28,515 nt of DNA from CAYGBW01 sp964348185 (GTDB lineage Bacteria; Desulfobacterota; BSN033; WVXP01). The stretch covers positions 1 to 28,515 of the forward strand of contig CAYGBW010000137.1 in NCBI GenBank assembly GCA_964348185.1, read 5' to 3'. A program made the translations under genes and the position numbers. Each line of letters starts with the position of its first letter. The stretch's first letter is position 1. Shown here one piece after another: positions 19,502-27,727 of the stretch. The notes beneath the pieces were generated by a model that saw nothing but the letters and a program-made list of their open reading frames with translations, searched no databases and was not told the origin of the DNA.

Positions 19502-20085
19502 GTGAGCCCAAAGGGAACGTCTCTTTTTTTAATGGCTTCGATCTGGACGGTCTTGGGGTTCTTGATTACTGGATATACACCTCATGGGGGAACTGCCCTT
19601 TAGACCAGTTCTCCTTCGATCCAGAAAACCTGGCGCCAGGTTCTGATCGAGTCGTAACAAGTTATGTCCAAGAGGCTCTCCAAAAACGACACGGAGAGAA
19701 AGTGATCTCCCTCGTAAAGCTTTTGGAGGTCTATGAGCAGATTGCCAGGGATGCACTCCAGGATACGCCCCGAACCATCGCTAAGAATCTAGGCAGGGCT
19801 TTGAACGCCAATCTGATCATGGTGGGGACTGTCTGCCGATACAGAGATCGAGTTGGACGAGCTGCGGGGGTTCAAAGTCCGGCTTCAGTGGCCTTTTCGG
19901 TCTATCTAGTGGACCTGGCCACGGGAGAGATGATATGGAAAGCGAATTTCATTGAAGCGCAACAGTCTCTATCCGAGAACATTCTAAACGCCCGGGCCTT
20001 TTTGAAAAAGGGCGCCAAGTGGCTTTCCGCGAGTGAACTGGCCCGCTATGGAGTGACGGAGGTCTTCAAGAGATTTCCCCTTTAG
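19502..20085 (+). pseudogene. lipoprotein of unknown function, apparently frameshifted
   Basis: A GTG at 19502, with GGGAGGAGG 9 nt before it, opens a signal peptide MSPKGTSLFLMASIWTVLGF LITGYTP, but this frame stops at 19603. The body of the protein lies in the next frame: FSFDPENLAPGSDRVVTSYV through LIMVGTVCRYRDRVG, VQSPASVAFSVYLVDLATGE, AQQSLSENIL to the stop at 20085. That body resembles a family of exported lipoproteins of Desulfobacterota-type bacteria that I recall only as unnamed, perhaps with a TolB-N/LpoB-like fold. A one-base loss, most likely at the GGGGG run 19586-19590, would explain the break. The expected lipobox Cys is Tyr (LITG-Y), one base from Cys. Either the gene is decaying like the neighbouring M50 relic, or the sequence has an error. 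A TTG at 19471 could instead start the downstream frame as a soluble protein of 204 aa. Confidence 0.5.
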
Positions 20086-20268
20086 GAGGATCTTTCGACA
20101 CGATCTCTAACGAAGATGAAGATCTTAATTGCCTTTGGGTTAGTTGGATATAAGGAGTATAGTCCATTACGTATATCACACTAACTTCTGCGTATTGGAC
20201 CGTGATTTAGACACTCGTTGAGGGGAAACCCGTGAGCGAGTTGAACGGGATGAAGGGAGGAGACCCCG

Positions 20269-21387
20269 ATGAGAGTATCATGGAGAATCGGTCGAATCTT
20301 CGGCATTGACATCTGCATCGACGCGAGCTGGCTAGTGATCTTTGGTCTTTTCATCTGGATTATGGCATCTCACTATTTCCCCAGCGAGTATACCCAGTGG
20401 CCCAGATGGCAGTATTGGGTAGTTGGCGCACTGACATCGATCCTCTTCTTCGCCTCCGTCCTCGGCCATGAGCTGGCTCACTCCCTTGTCGCTGTCAAGC
20501 AGGGAGAAAAGGTCAGACGAATCACCCTGTTCATTCTTGGGGGAGTCGCCCAGATCTCTGAGGAACCCAAGGAGGCCTCGAAAGAGTTCTTCATGGCCTT
20601 GGTGGGCCCTTTGACGAGTTTCGCTATTGCGATTCTCTGCTTCTTTTTGGCCTCTATTCTCCTTTCCGTAAGTGAGCCTCTTTCTGCAATCGCTAAATAT
20701 CTCTGGTTCATCAACCTCTTTCTTGGAGCCTTCAATCTCCTCCCAGGCTTTCCCATGGATGGGGGTCGTGTTCTTCGAGCCATAGTCTGGAAGTTTACTG
20801 GGAATCTGAAAAGGGCGACCGGCATTGCCTCAACTGTCGGCCAGGGGTTTGCATTTCTCTTCATTTTCATAGGATTCTCCATGATGTTTAGGGGCCTTTT
20901 TATCAATGGGATATGGATCATGATGGTTGGTTGGTTTCTCATGAGAGCGGCGGGTCAGGGTTATCACCAGGTCGTCATGCGAGAGATGCTCAGGGATATC
21001 AGGGCACAAGACCTGATGGAAAGGGACATTCAGAACGTCCCCAGCGACCTCTCACTCCAGGCACTGGTTGATGAATACATTCTGAGACATCGTGACCGTG
21101 GGTTTATCGTCGTAGATAAGGGACAGATCAAGGGAATCGTTTGCCTCGAGGATGTGAAAAAGGTCGCTAAGGATCAGTGGGCCTCAAAAAAGGTCAGGGA
21201 GGTGATGACCTCGAGCGAGGATTTAGCCGTGGTCTTGCCCGAGGATGACGGAAACAAGGTTCTTGCGGAACTCACCGCCAGGAAAGTCCACCAGGTGCCT
21301 GTCGTGAAAGGGGGTAAGATCCAGGGGATCGTTTGCAGAACCGATATCCTCCAGTTCATACAACTTCGCGCCGATCTCGGCCTCTGA
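20269..21387 (+). CDS. site-2 protease family (M50) metalloprotease with CBS domains
   Basis: 372 aa intramembrane zinc protease. About six membrane segments occupy residues 15-225. The zinc-binding HELAH (67-71) lies in GHELAHS, and the third ligand Asp is in NLLPGFPMDGGR (156-167). Residues about 240-365 form a CBS-domain pair, likely sensing a nucleotide. This matches the SpoIVFB-like group of M50 peptidases. Such proteases cut membrane-embedded regulators or leftover signal peptides. GGGAGGAG lies before the ATG. The gene stands between a decayed copy of itself and ftsH, in a chaperone-protease group. The substrate is unknown. Confidence 0.92.
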   Translation: MRVSWRIGRIFGIDICIDASWLVIFGLFIWIMASHYFPSEYTQWPRWQYWVVGALTSILFFASVLGHELAHSLVAVKQGEKVRRITLFILGGVAQISEEPKEASKEFFMALVGPLTSFAIAILCFFLASILLSVSEPLSAIAKYLWFINLFLGAFNLLPGFPMDGGRVLRAIVWKFTGNLKRATGIASTVGQGFAFLFIFIGFSMMFRGLFINGIWIMMVGWFLMRAAGQGYHQVVMREMLRDIRAQDLMERDIQNVPSDLSLQALVDEYILRHRDRGFIVVDKGQIKGIVCLEDVKKVAKDQWASKKVREVMTSSEDLAVVLPEDDGNKVLAELTARKVHQVPVVKGGKIQGIVCRTDILQFIQLRADLGL

Positions 21388-21731
21388 ACAGGGAGTTCCT
21401 TCGGGCGGTCACTTCTTCTTTTGGGATGATATCGGACAGCTGGCTGCTATCGTTGCGATCCGGACGGTACTCCACCTATCCCTCTTGCGGGAACTGGAAC
21501 ATGCGGACAGGTCAATTCAGGGATAGCAGAAGCTTAACCGTTTATGTTCACTCGGCCCCACGATGAAGAACGAATCAGACGCAGATCAGGCTTTCTCATA
21601 AAGGCTTCGGAATCGCAAAACAGGCTGTGACCCAGTCCTAGCAAGAGGCACGATTCCATGGAAGCAGTTCAATACACGCTATATGGCTCAATCGGATCTC
21701 ATTCCAGGCTTTCACTACACAGGAGGTCGAT
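21388..21731. other. gap between the M50 gene and ftsH
   Basis: 344 nt with no supported gene, repeat or clear terminator. The only clear signal is the ftsH ribosome site AGGAGG at 21720-21727. An open frame at 21333-21566 overlaps the M50 gene end and has no ribosome site or family resemblance. Confidence 0.5.
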
Positions 21732-23672
21732 ATGCCCTCGGAGGAAAAGAAAAGATCTGAAGACAATTTGAAGGACAGGATCGGCTCTCTCTTTGGTCCC
21801 CAAGACCGTCAAAGAAAGAAAGACGCGTTACCTCCCAAGGCGCACTTCAGCATCTGGTATTTCCTGATCGCCTTCCTGCTTTTTCTCCTGCTCCAAAACT
21901 ACTTCCTTTCCCGAAAAGTGGAGACGATCTCATACAGCAGGTTCAAACAGTACCTGGCAGAGGGACGGGTGAGCCAATTGACCATCGCTCCTGAAAGTAT
22001 CAGAGGGACGGTAAAGGGACAGGAGGGTAAGAGAGATCAGGGGTTTGTCACGGTTCGTGTCGATGATCCCAATCTGGTTAACGAACTGGACAAACATAAC
22101 GTGGATTACTCCGGCCTCTATCAGAGCAAGTTCTTGAGCACCCTTTTGTCCTGGATCATCCCCATCGGCATCTTTTTCTTGATCTGGCGGTACGCCATGA
22201 AAAGGATGGGACCGGGTTACGGGGTGATGTCTTTTAGCAAGAGCAAAGCCAAGCTTTTCGCCGAGGATGGGACCAAGGTCAGGTTTGCGGATGTGGCGGG
22301 AATCGATGAGGCGAAAGAAGAACTTCAGGAAGTGGTGGAGTTCTTGAAGAACCCAGGAAAATTCCAGAGACTGGGGGGAAGAATTCCTAAAGGGGTGCTG
22401 TTGGTCGGTGCACCGGGAACGGGTAAAACCCTCCTTGCCAAAGCCGTCGCGGGAGAGGCCATGGTTCCCTTCTTCAATATCAGTGGATCCGAGTTCGTGG
22501 AGATGTTTGTCGGCGTCGGCGCGGCGCGTGTCCGGGACCTTTTCTCTCAAGCCACGGCTCATGCTCCCTGCATCATCTTCATCGATGAGCTGGACGCGCT
22601 GGGCAAAGCCCGGGGGATCAGCGTCATCGGCGGCCATGACGAGCGAGAACAGACCCTCAACCAGCTCCTTGTGGAAATGGACGGATTTGAATCCAACAAA
22701 GGGGTGATCATCATGGCCGCCACCAACCGCCCGGAGACCCTTGACCCCGCCCTGTTGCGTCCGGGGCGGTTCGATCGGCAGATCGTGGTGGATAGACCGG
22801 ACATCGCCGGCCGGGAGGCCATCCTGAGAATCCATTCAAAGAATGTTCCCCTTTCCCCGGAAGTCGATCTCCGCCAGATCGCTGCCCGGACTCCTGGATT
22901 TGTGGGAGCTGATCTGGCGAACCTGGTCAATGAGGCAGCCCTTCTCGCTGCCCGGAAAAACAGGGAACAGGTGGGGCCAGAGGATTTCGATGAGGCCATC
23001 GACCGGGTCGTCACCGGTCTTGAAAAGAAAAAGCGAGTGATGAACCCGAAGGAGAAAGAGATCACTGCTTACCATGAGTCTGGTCATGCCCTTGTTGCTG
23101 AATCCGTTGAACATGCAGATCCGGTCCACAAGATTTCCATCATTCCCCGGGGGATTGGGGCTCTGGGGTACACCCAGCAGCAGCCCACGGAGGACCGTTA
23201 TTTGATGACCCGTTCCGAGCTACTGGATCGGCTGGCTGTTCTCTTAGGAGGTCGGGTGGCGGAGGAGTTGGTCTTTGGTGAGATCTCCACAGGAGCCCAG
23301 AACGATTTGCAACGGGCCACGGACATCGCCCGGTCCATGGTCGCAGAATATGGTATGAGCGATCGCCTGGGCCTGGTGACCTATGAGCGCGAGCGCCGAC
23401 CCATGTTCATGCCGGATAGCTTTTCTCCCAGTAAGACATACAGCGAGGAGAAAGCCGCCCAGATCGACGAGGAGGTCTCCCGGGTCGTGGAGGAAGCCCA
23501 TCAAAGAGTGAGGGGAATCCTCTCAGAGCACCGTAGAGTCCTGGACAACTTGGCTCGCCTCCTTTTGGAAAAGGAGATGGTCCAGGGGGATGAGCTCAGA
23601 AAGATGCTGTCCCAATCCAAGGCTCAACTCCGTCCCGGTCCAAAGGCCTCACCAGCAGAACCGCCTCCGTAG
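21732..23672 (+). CDS. ftsH: ATP-dependent zinc metalloprotease FtsH
   Basis: 646 aa membrane-anchored AAA+ protease that extracts and degrades damaged or regulatory membrane and soluble proteins. TM1 lies near 40-58 and TM2 near 137-152, with a periplasmic domain between. The AAA domain holds Walker A GAPGTGKT (226-233), Walker B IIFIDELDAL (281-290) and the second region of homology ATNRPETLDPALLRPGRFDR (330-349). The M41 protease has HESGH (448-452) and the third zinc ligand Asp525 in GAQNDLQRAT. All active-site residues are present. A 35-residue charged N-terminal extension precedes TM1, and the C-terminus is Pro/Ala rich. Its place after Hsp20 and an M50 protease suggests an accessory stress paralogue; whether a second ftsH exists elsewhere cannot be seen. 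Confidence 0.95.
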   Translation: MPSEEKKRSEDNLKDRIGSLFGPQDRQRKKDALPPKAHFSIWYFLIAFLLFLLLQNYFLSRKVETISYSRFKQYLAEGRVSQLTIAPESIRGTVKGQEGKRDQGFVTVRVDDPNLVNELDKHNVDYSGLYQSKFLSTLLSWIIPIGIFFLIWRYAMKRMGPGYGVMSFSKSKAKLFAEDGTKVRFADVAGIDEAKEELQEVVEFLKNPGKFQRLGGRIPKGVLLVGAPGTGKTLLAKAVAGEAMVPFFNISGSEFVEMFVGVGAARVRDLFSQATAHAPCIIFIDELDALGKARGISVIGGHDEREQTLNQLLVEMDGFESNKGVIIMAATNRPETLDPALLRPGRFDRQIVVDRPDIAGREAILRIHSKNVPLSPEVDLRQIAARTPGFVGADLANLVNEAALLAARKNREQVGPEDFDEAIDRVVTGLEKKKRVMNPKEKEITAYHESGHALVAESVEHADPVHKISIIPRGIGALGYTQQQPTEDRYLMTRSELLDRLAVLLGGRVAEELVFGEISTGAQNDLQRATDIARSMVAEYGMSDRLGLVTYERERRPMFMPDSFSPSKTYSEEKAAQIDEEVSRVVEEAHQRVRGILSEHRRVLDNLARLLLEKEMVQGDELRKMLSQSKAQLRPGPKASPAEPPP

Positions 23673-23845
23673 AATGGTCGGCATCCCGTTTCCGATAGAG
23701 GGTTCCGATCCTTTGCACGGCCGTTGTTGTAGGTCGGGTGGATGATGATAGTCCTCTCCGGATACAAGGTACAGGGAGCCTTTCATCCTGCATTGGAATG
23801 TGGCCTGAGAAGTCCTACCGGGGATTAGATAAGGAACAACCCTAA

Positions 23846-25324
23846 ATGCACGGGAAAAATCCTAAGGACAGCTTGACGGATGAGGAGGTCCAAGCCGGTC
23901 TCAGAGCTGTCATAAGATCCGGTCTCGCCACGAGGGCCATGAGCACATTTACGGGGGGGGCCTTTCTTGTCGCCTTTGCACTGAAGCTTGGAGCGTCGAA
24001 TTCTGTGATCGGACTCTTAGCAGCCATTCCTGCCCTGGCACAGCTCCTTCAGATTCCCTCGATCTATCTTGTTGAAAAGATAAGGAACAGACGAAAAATC
24101 GCTCTGATCGCAACGGCATCGGACAGAGTCTTCTGGCTGCTCATTGCTGCAATCCCCTTCCTAGTCGGTCCTGGTGCAGGACTCATTGTCCTCTTTGTCG
24201 CCCTGCTCTTCCATTCATCACTCTCCGCTGTGGTTAACTGCAGCTGGAACTCCTGGATGCGTGACCTTGTCCCACAAACCCAATTGGGATCCTTTTTCTC
24301 GAAAAGGATGCGTTCGATGACTGGACTGGGGATTGTGCTGAGCCTGGTTGGAGGAATGTATATCGACTATTGGAAGAGACTATTCCCGAGTAATGAGTTA
24401 TACGCCTATTCCTTATTGTTTATGACAGGATTCCTCGTCGGGATGCTTGGTGTCTATTTCATGGCAACCATTCCTGAGCCTCCCATGGCACCCCCGGAGG
24501 ACAGAGCGAGTTTCTTCAAGGTCTTGACACGGCCCTTCAAGGATGTAGATTTCAGAGAACTCATCATGTTTCTCGGGTCCTGGAATTTCGCCGTCAATCT
24601 CGCGGCTCCCTTTTTTACCGTCTACATGCTCAAAAAACTGAAATTAGACATGTCGTTCGTTATCGTTCTGACGGTCATGAGCCAAATAATGAATCTTTGG
24701 TTCTTACGAACGTGGGGGAGATTTTCAGACCGTTACAGTAATAAATCGGTACTGGGTGTCAGTGGCCCTTTGTTTATCGGATGTATTCTCGCTTTTGCTT
24801 TTACGACTATGCCAGAGAGACATATCCTGACCACGCCGCTCTTGATAGGGATTCACATCTTCATGGGCATTTCCACCGCCGGGGTGACTCTGGCTTCGGG
24901 AAACATCGGGCTCAAATTGGCGCCCAAGGGGCACGCAACGGCCTACCTGGCAACGAACAGTCTCGTTAATTCGTTTGCAGCGGGCATTGCCCCGGTCTTG
25001 GGCGGCAAGTTCGCTGACTTTTTTGCAAACCGGGAACTTTCTTTGATACTCAAATGGACAAGCCCTGGGAAAGCGTTGACTTTTCAAACGATAAACTTCC
25101 AACACTGGGATTTCTTCTTCCTCTTTGCTTTTTTGCTCGGCCTGTATTCTATTCATCGGTTGACCCGAGTAAAAGAAGTCGGAGAGGTGGAGGAGAAGAT
25201 TGTAGTCAGTGAGCTCATTTCAGAGGTCAGAAATGAGATACGAAATCTCTCCACTGCTAATGGAATCCGACAAGTGGTGGCTTTTCCATTTTCGGTTGTA
25301 AGGAGTACAATCAAGAAAGTTTGA
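23846..25324 (+). CDS. MFS transporter
   Basis: 492 aa with about 12 membrane segments in two halves (about 28-205 and 225-440), joined by a loop near 205-235, and a soluble tail of about 45 residues. The start MHGKNPKDSLTDEEVQAGLR is a short cytoplasmic N-terminus. It shows general major facilitator features such as VEKIRNRRKIALI between TM2 and TM3 (loop 2-3) and RFSDRYSNKSVLG in the second half. This group of MFS proteins is common in bacteria but has no settled substrate, so I name none. AAGGA lies about 10 nt before the ATG. The 173-nt gap after ftsH holds no clear terminator or promoter. Confidence 0.85.
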   Translation: MHGKNPKDSLTDEEVQAGLRAVIRSGLATRAMSTFTGGAFLVAFALKLGASNSVIGLLAAIPALAQLLQIPSIYLVEKIRNRRKIALIATASDRVFWLLIAAIPFLVGPGAGLIVLFVALLFHSSLSAVVNCSWNSWMRDLVPQTQLGSFFSKRMRSMTGLGIVLSLVGGMYIDYWKRLFPSNELYAYSLLFMTGFLVGMLGVYFMATIPEPPMAPPEDRASFFKVLTRPFKDVDFRELIMFLGSWNFAVNLAAPFFTVYMLKKLKLDMSFVIVLTVMSQIMNLWFLRTWGRFSDRYSNKSVLGVSGPLFIGCILAFAFTTMPERHILTTPLLIGIHIFMGISTAGVTLASGNIGLKLAPKGHATAYLATNSLVNSFAAGIAPVLGGKFADFFANRELSLILKWTSPGKALTFQTINFQHWDFFFLFAFLLGLYSIHRLTRVKEVGEVEEKIVVSELISEVRNEIRNLSTANGIRQVVAFPFSVVRSTIKKV

Positions 25325-25589
25325 GCTGACCTCTTGAAGTTCCCGGCTGAACAAGTTGCCGAGTCGATTCTTGGAACCTCTGTTTTCAATGTGTCATGTG
25401 AGTCCTCAGAGCGATGAACCGCAGGACGAGCAGTTGTCCCGTAAAATGAGTCGTGGGAAGAGATCCGTTGAAGCGAAGCTCCCCGCGCTCCCAAGCGGGG
25501 CATTCTGGCGAAGGCGAGTAAACCGATACGAACCACCGCCTTTCATGTTTGTCGTCACCAGGATCTGCGTCACCGTCATATCGGTGCGC
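25325..25589. other. gap after the MFS gene, upstream of the MITE-like element
   Basis: No supported gene. It contains a hairpin CCCCGC-GCTCCCAA-GCGGGG (25481-25500) with perfect 6-bp arms and no T-run, possibly a weak terminator for the MFS gene or part of an older insertion. Confidence 0.4.
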
Positions 25590-25802
25590 CTAGCTAGTCG
25601 TCACTGAAAAATGTCCCTGGAGCGAACATTACGGAGTTTTTGGCGCTACCCGTCTTGGCGAAGGGAGTGTCCCCGAAGGGGCGAGATTCAGCTGTCTGAG
25701 GCCGCTAGGCCGAGTTCGGAAGATCGAACGACCGAGCCTTAGAACGGGTCAAAAACTCTGTACAGAGAGGGTCAGGGGCGTTTTTCAGTGACGACTAGCT
25801 AG
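25590..25802. mobile_element. MITE-like element with long terminal inverted repeats
   Basis: 213 bp flanked by near-identical inverted ends. The outer 22 bp, CTAGCTAGTCGTCACTGAAA onward at 25590 and its complement ending at 25802, are identical. Beyond them the similarity continues imperfectly to about position 53, with GGAGTTTTTG and AGAGTTTTTG at the same offset from each end. The centre has smaller hairpins (CCCC-GAA-GGGG and CGAGTTCG...CGAACG) and no coding capacity. CTAG at each outer edge could be a 4-bp target duplication, though CTAGCTAG is part of the repeat, so the true edge is uncertain. A non-autonomous transposon derivative fits; a folded RNA element is the alternative. It lies just upstream of the CNNM gene and may affect its expression. 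Confidence 0.75.
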
Positions 25803-25849
25803 ATTTTGAGGAATGGAACCTGACAAACGTTTTCATTGGGGGAAAAGCC

Positions 25850-26851
25850 ATGATGGAGGCAAATCTTTATCTGATGATTATTCTTTTGGTCATTCTTCTG
25901 GGCTGTTCGGCCTTTTTTTCAGGATCAGAAACAGCCCTGATGGCGATAAGCAAATTACGCCTGAGACATCTGGCTGAGACCAAACCTTTGAGCGCCAGAC
26001 TCGTTGAGCGAATATTGAAAAGCCCTGAACGGCTTATTGGGACGATACTGGTTGGAAACAATCTTGTCAATGTTGCCATGTCGGCTATTGCCACGGCGTT
26101 GGCGGTTTCTTACTGGGGGGAAAAAGGGATCGTTTACGTCACGGCCATCCTGACGCTTGCCATTCTGATCTTCGCTGAGATCACTCCCAAGGTTTATGCC
26201 AAATACTTTAATGAACGTGTCTCTTTTCTCACGGCACCTGTCCTCAATGTGATTATGCTCCTATTCAGTCCAGTTGTGACTGCCGTGACATACGTCACCG
26301 ACAAGATTCTCTTTCTAATGGGTATCGATGTTACCAGGATGAAAAGACCCATGATGACCGAGGCTGAGGTCAGAACTTGTATAAAGATGGGTTGGGATGA
26401 AGGGGCTATTACTGCCAAGGAGAGACAGTTGCTTTCCAGGGTCTTTACCCTGAACGACAAAACCATCGGGGAGGTTATGGTCTCTAGAGACGAAATGACG
26501 ATTCTCGATAGCGATACCTCCAACGAAGAAATCATCAAAGCGGTTTTAAGAACCGGTTTCTCCCGGTTCCCTGTTAGTAAGAGAAAAGGTAAGGATGTCA
26601 TAGGGTTCATACATGCCAAGGATTTGTTCACCGTGATGAACAAGAACAAACCCGGGTCCCTGAAGAGCATTCTGAGACCGCCATACTTTGTGCCTGGAAA
26701 CAAGAAAATCGACGCCCAACTCCGCAGTTTCCAGGCCAGGAGGCTCCACCAGGCAGTTGTGTTGGATGAAAAAGGCCAAGTCGCGGGTCTGATTACTTTG
26801 GAAGACATCCTGGAGGAATTGGTGGGAAGCATCCACGATGAGCATGATTAG
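25850..26851 (+). CDS. CNNM/DUF21 and CBS-domain membrane protein (CorB/HlyC type)
   Basis: 333 aa inner-membrane protein. The CNNM/DUF21 domain (about 1-180) has three or four membrane segments, and the motifs GSETALMAISKLRLRHLAE and LVGNNLVNVAMSAIATALAV are diagnostic. It is followed by a CBS pair (about 205-330), closing ITLEDILEELVGSIHDEHD. Family members are magnesium or cobalt exporters or efflux regulators (CorB/CorC type, earlier called haemolysin C). The protein ends right after the CBS pair and so lacks the usual C-terminal CorC/HlyC transporter-associated domain. The ATG pair at 25850 is preceded by GGGGGAAAA. The gene sits 47 nt after the MITE-like element. Together with the CorA and ZntB genes this makes three divalent-cation transport genes in the window. 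Confidence 0.9.
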   Translation: MMEANLYLMIILLVILLGCSAFFSGSETALMAISKLRLRHLAETKPLSARLVERILKSPERLIGTILVGNNLVNVAMSAIATALAVSYWGEKGIVYVTAILTLAILIFAEITPKVYAKYFNERVSFLTAPVLNVIMLLFSPVVTAVTYVTDKILFLMGIDVTRMKRPMMTEAEVRTCIKMGWDEGAITAKERQLLSRVFTLNDKTIGEVMVSRDEMTILDSDTSNEEIIKAVLRTGFSRFPVSKRKGKDVIGFIHAKDLFTVMNKNKPGSLKSILRPPYFVPGNKKIDAQLRSFQARRLHQAVVLDEKGQVAGLITLEDILEELVGSIHDEHD

Positions 26852-26858
26852 ACGAGAA

Positions 26859-26888
26859 ACGGTTCGGGCGCGTCTGCGCCCGTTCCGT
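26859..26888 (+). terminator. hairpin after the CNNM gene
   Basis: ACGG-TT-CGGGCGC, a GTCT loop, then GCGCCCG-TT-CCGT, 7 nt after the stop. The stem is about 13 nt with a two-base internal mismatch. No T-run follows (GATAGATTG), so it may be a terminator or a transcript-end stabiliser. Confidence 0.45.
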
Positions 26889-27281
26889 GATAGATTGAAA
26901 GCTGAAGGCCATAGCCAGCCCGAGGGGAGGGGCAGAATAGGGATGGCAGAATTCTCAAGGGCATGGTGGGCATGTTCCGGTGAAGAGATTCTCGAAGATC
27001 TCCAGGTCTCCTTACCTAGAGGCCTCAGCCCACCAGAAAGGCTCAAATTGCAACTCCCCTGGGCGTACACCGGAATTCGGATTGCCGATATGAGACAAAC
27101 CGGAAATCAAATTTCCTGCCCTTGACACCTCTCAATTTCTATCTTATTTCAATATCTTGAGACTTCTTGAAGGGGTCCAGCCCCCTACTGATGGGCCCTA
27201 CTGGGAAAAATCGGAAAGAGAAATGCCGATGAGCTGACGAGTTAGAAGAGGAAAACATGAAATATCAATGCCTTATCTTTT
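26889..27281. other. gap upstream of the sigma-54 promoter
   Basis: No supported gene. A frame overlapping the end of the CNNM gene (26838-27125) lacks family resemblance. It contains an inverted repeat TCTCAA...TTGAGA (27130-27162) about 150-180 nt upstream of the predicted start, where an enhancer-binding protein could act. It also has a tandem CCCTACTG repeat with a 13-nt period (27183-27203). Confidence 0.4.
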
Positions 27282-27297
27282 TGGCACAGGGGTTGCC
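27282..27297 (+). promoter_or_regulatory. sigma-54 (RpoN) promoter
   Basis: TGGCAC-AGGGG-TTGCC. The GG and GC of the -24 and -12 elements are exactly 10 nt apart, and TGGCAC-N5-TTGC matches the consensus fully. Transcription would start near 27308, about 48 nt before the small exported protein gene. It implies control by an enhancer-binding activator that is not encoded in the window. Confidence 0.7.
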
Positions 27298-27355
27298 ATT
27301 ACTCGGTAACGAGTGTTGAGACGGAATAACCTGACCAGAGAGGAGAAATCGAGTG

Positions 27356-27676
27356 ATGAGATTCAAGAGAGTGCTGTTGGTTTGTGGGGTTTGTGTTTTG
27401 CTATCCCTTTCAATCTTGACCTCCAAAAACACACCGATCGCCCAAACAGTCACCGTCACAGGAGTCGTATATGCGGACGACTGGGATGACAACGACAATG
27501 TCACGGCTGTGGTCATAGAAACCGAAGACGGTGAGGAATACGGGATTTCGACCGATGGCAAAGGAAAAGAGCTACTGAAACTCGAAGACAAGAGGGTGGA
27601 ACTCACGGGCACGGTTTCTGAGCACGGAGAAGGTGAGAAAACCATAACGGTCACGACCTATAGAATCCTGGAATGA
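27356..27676 (+). CDS. small exported protein, OB-fold-like, unknown function
   Basis: 106 aa. An N-terminal signal peptide, MRFKRVLLVCGVCVLLSLSI up to about residue 28 with likely cleavage near IAQT, precedes a domain of about 75 residues. This is acidic and strand-rich (TGVVYADDWDDNDNVTAVVI, YGISTDGKGKELLKL, VELTGTVSEHGEGEK, ITVTTYRILE). The alternating GxV and terminal TVxxYRILE pattern looks like a small OB-fold, as in periplasmic stress proteins, but I do not recognise a named family. The charged stretch DDWDDNDN could bind cations. AGGAG precedes the ATG by about 11 nt; a GTG immediately before the ATG is an alternative start. A sigma-54 promoter lies upstream and the response regulator gene is 51 nt downstream. 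Confidence 0.75.
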   Translation: MRFKRVLLVCGVCVLLSLSILTSKNTPIAQTVTVTGVVYADDWDDNDNVTAVVIETEDGEEYGISTDGKGKELLKLEDKRVELTGTVSEHGEGEKTITVTTYRILE

Positions 27677-27727
27677 GACCCGGAAGGGTAGGAAACGGCC
27701 TATCGGGTCGCACGTGAGGGTTAAACA

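Noticed and set aside
21930..22835. 301-codon minus-strand open frame inside ftsH.
   Set aside because: Antisense shadow of the strongly conserved ftsH AAA domain; rich in Asp and His without motif.
25356..25607. 83-codon frame entering the MITE-like element.
   Set aside because: It ends inside the element, has no ribosome site and no family resemblance.
26838..27125. 95-codon frame overlapping the end of the CNNM gene by ATGA-like contact.
   Set aside because: No ribosome site of its own, arginine-rich low-information sequence, and it runs through the hairpin at 26859-26888.
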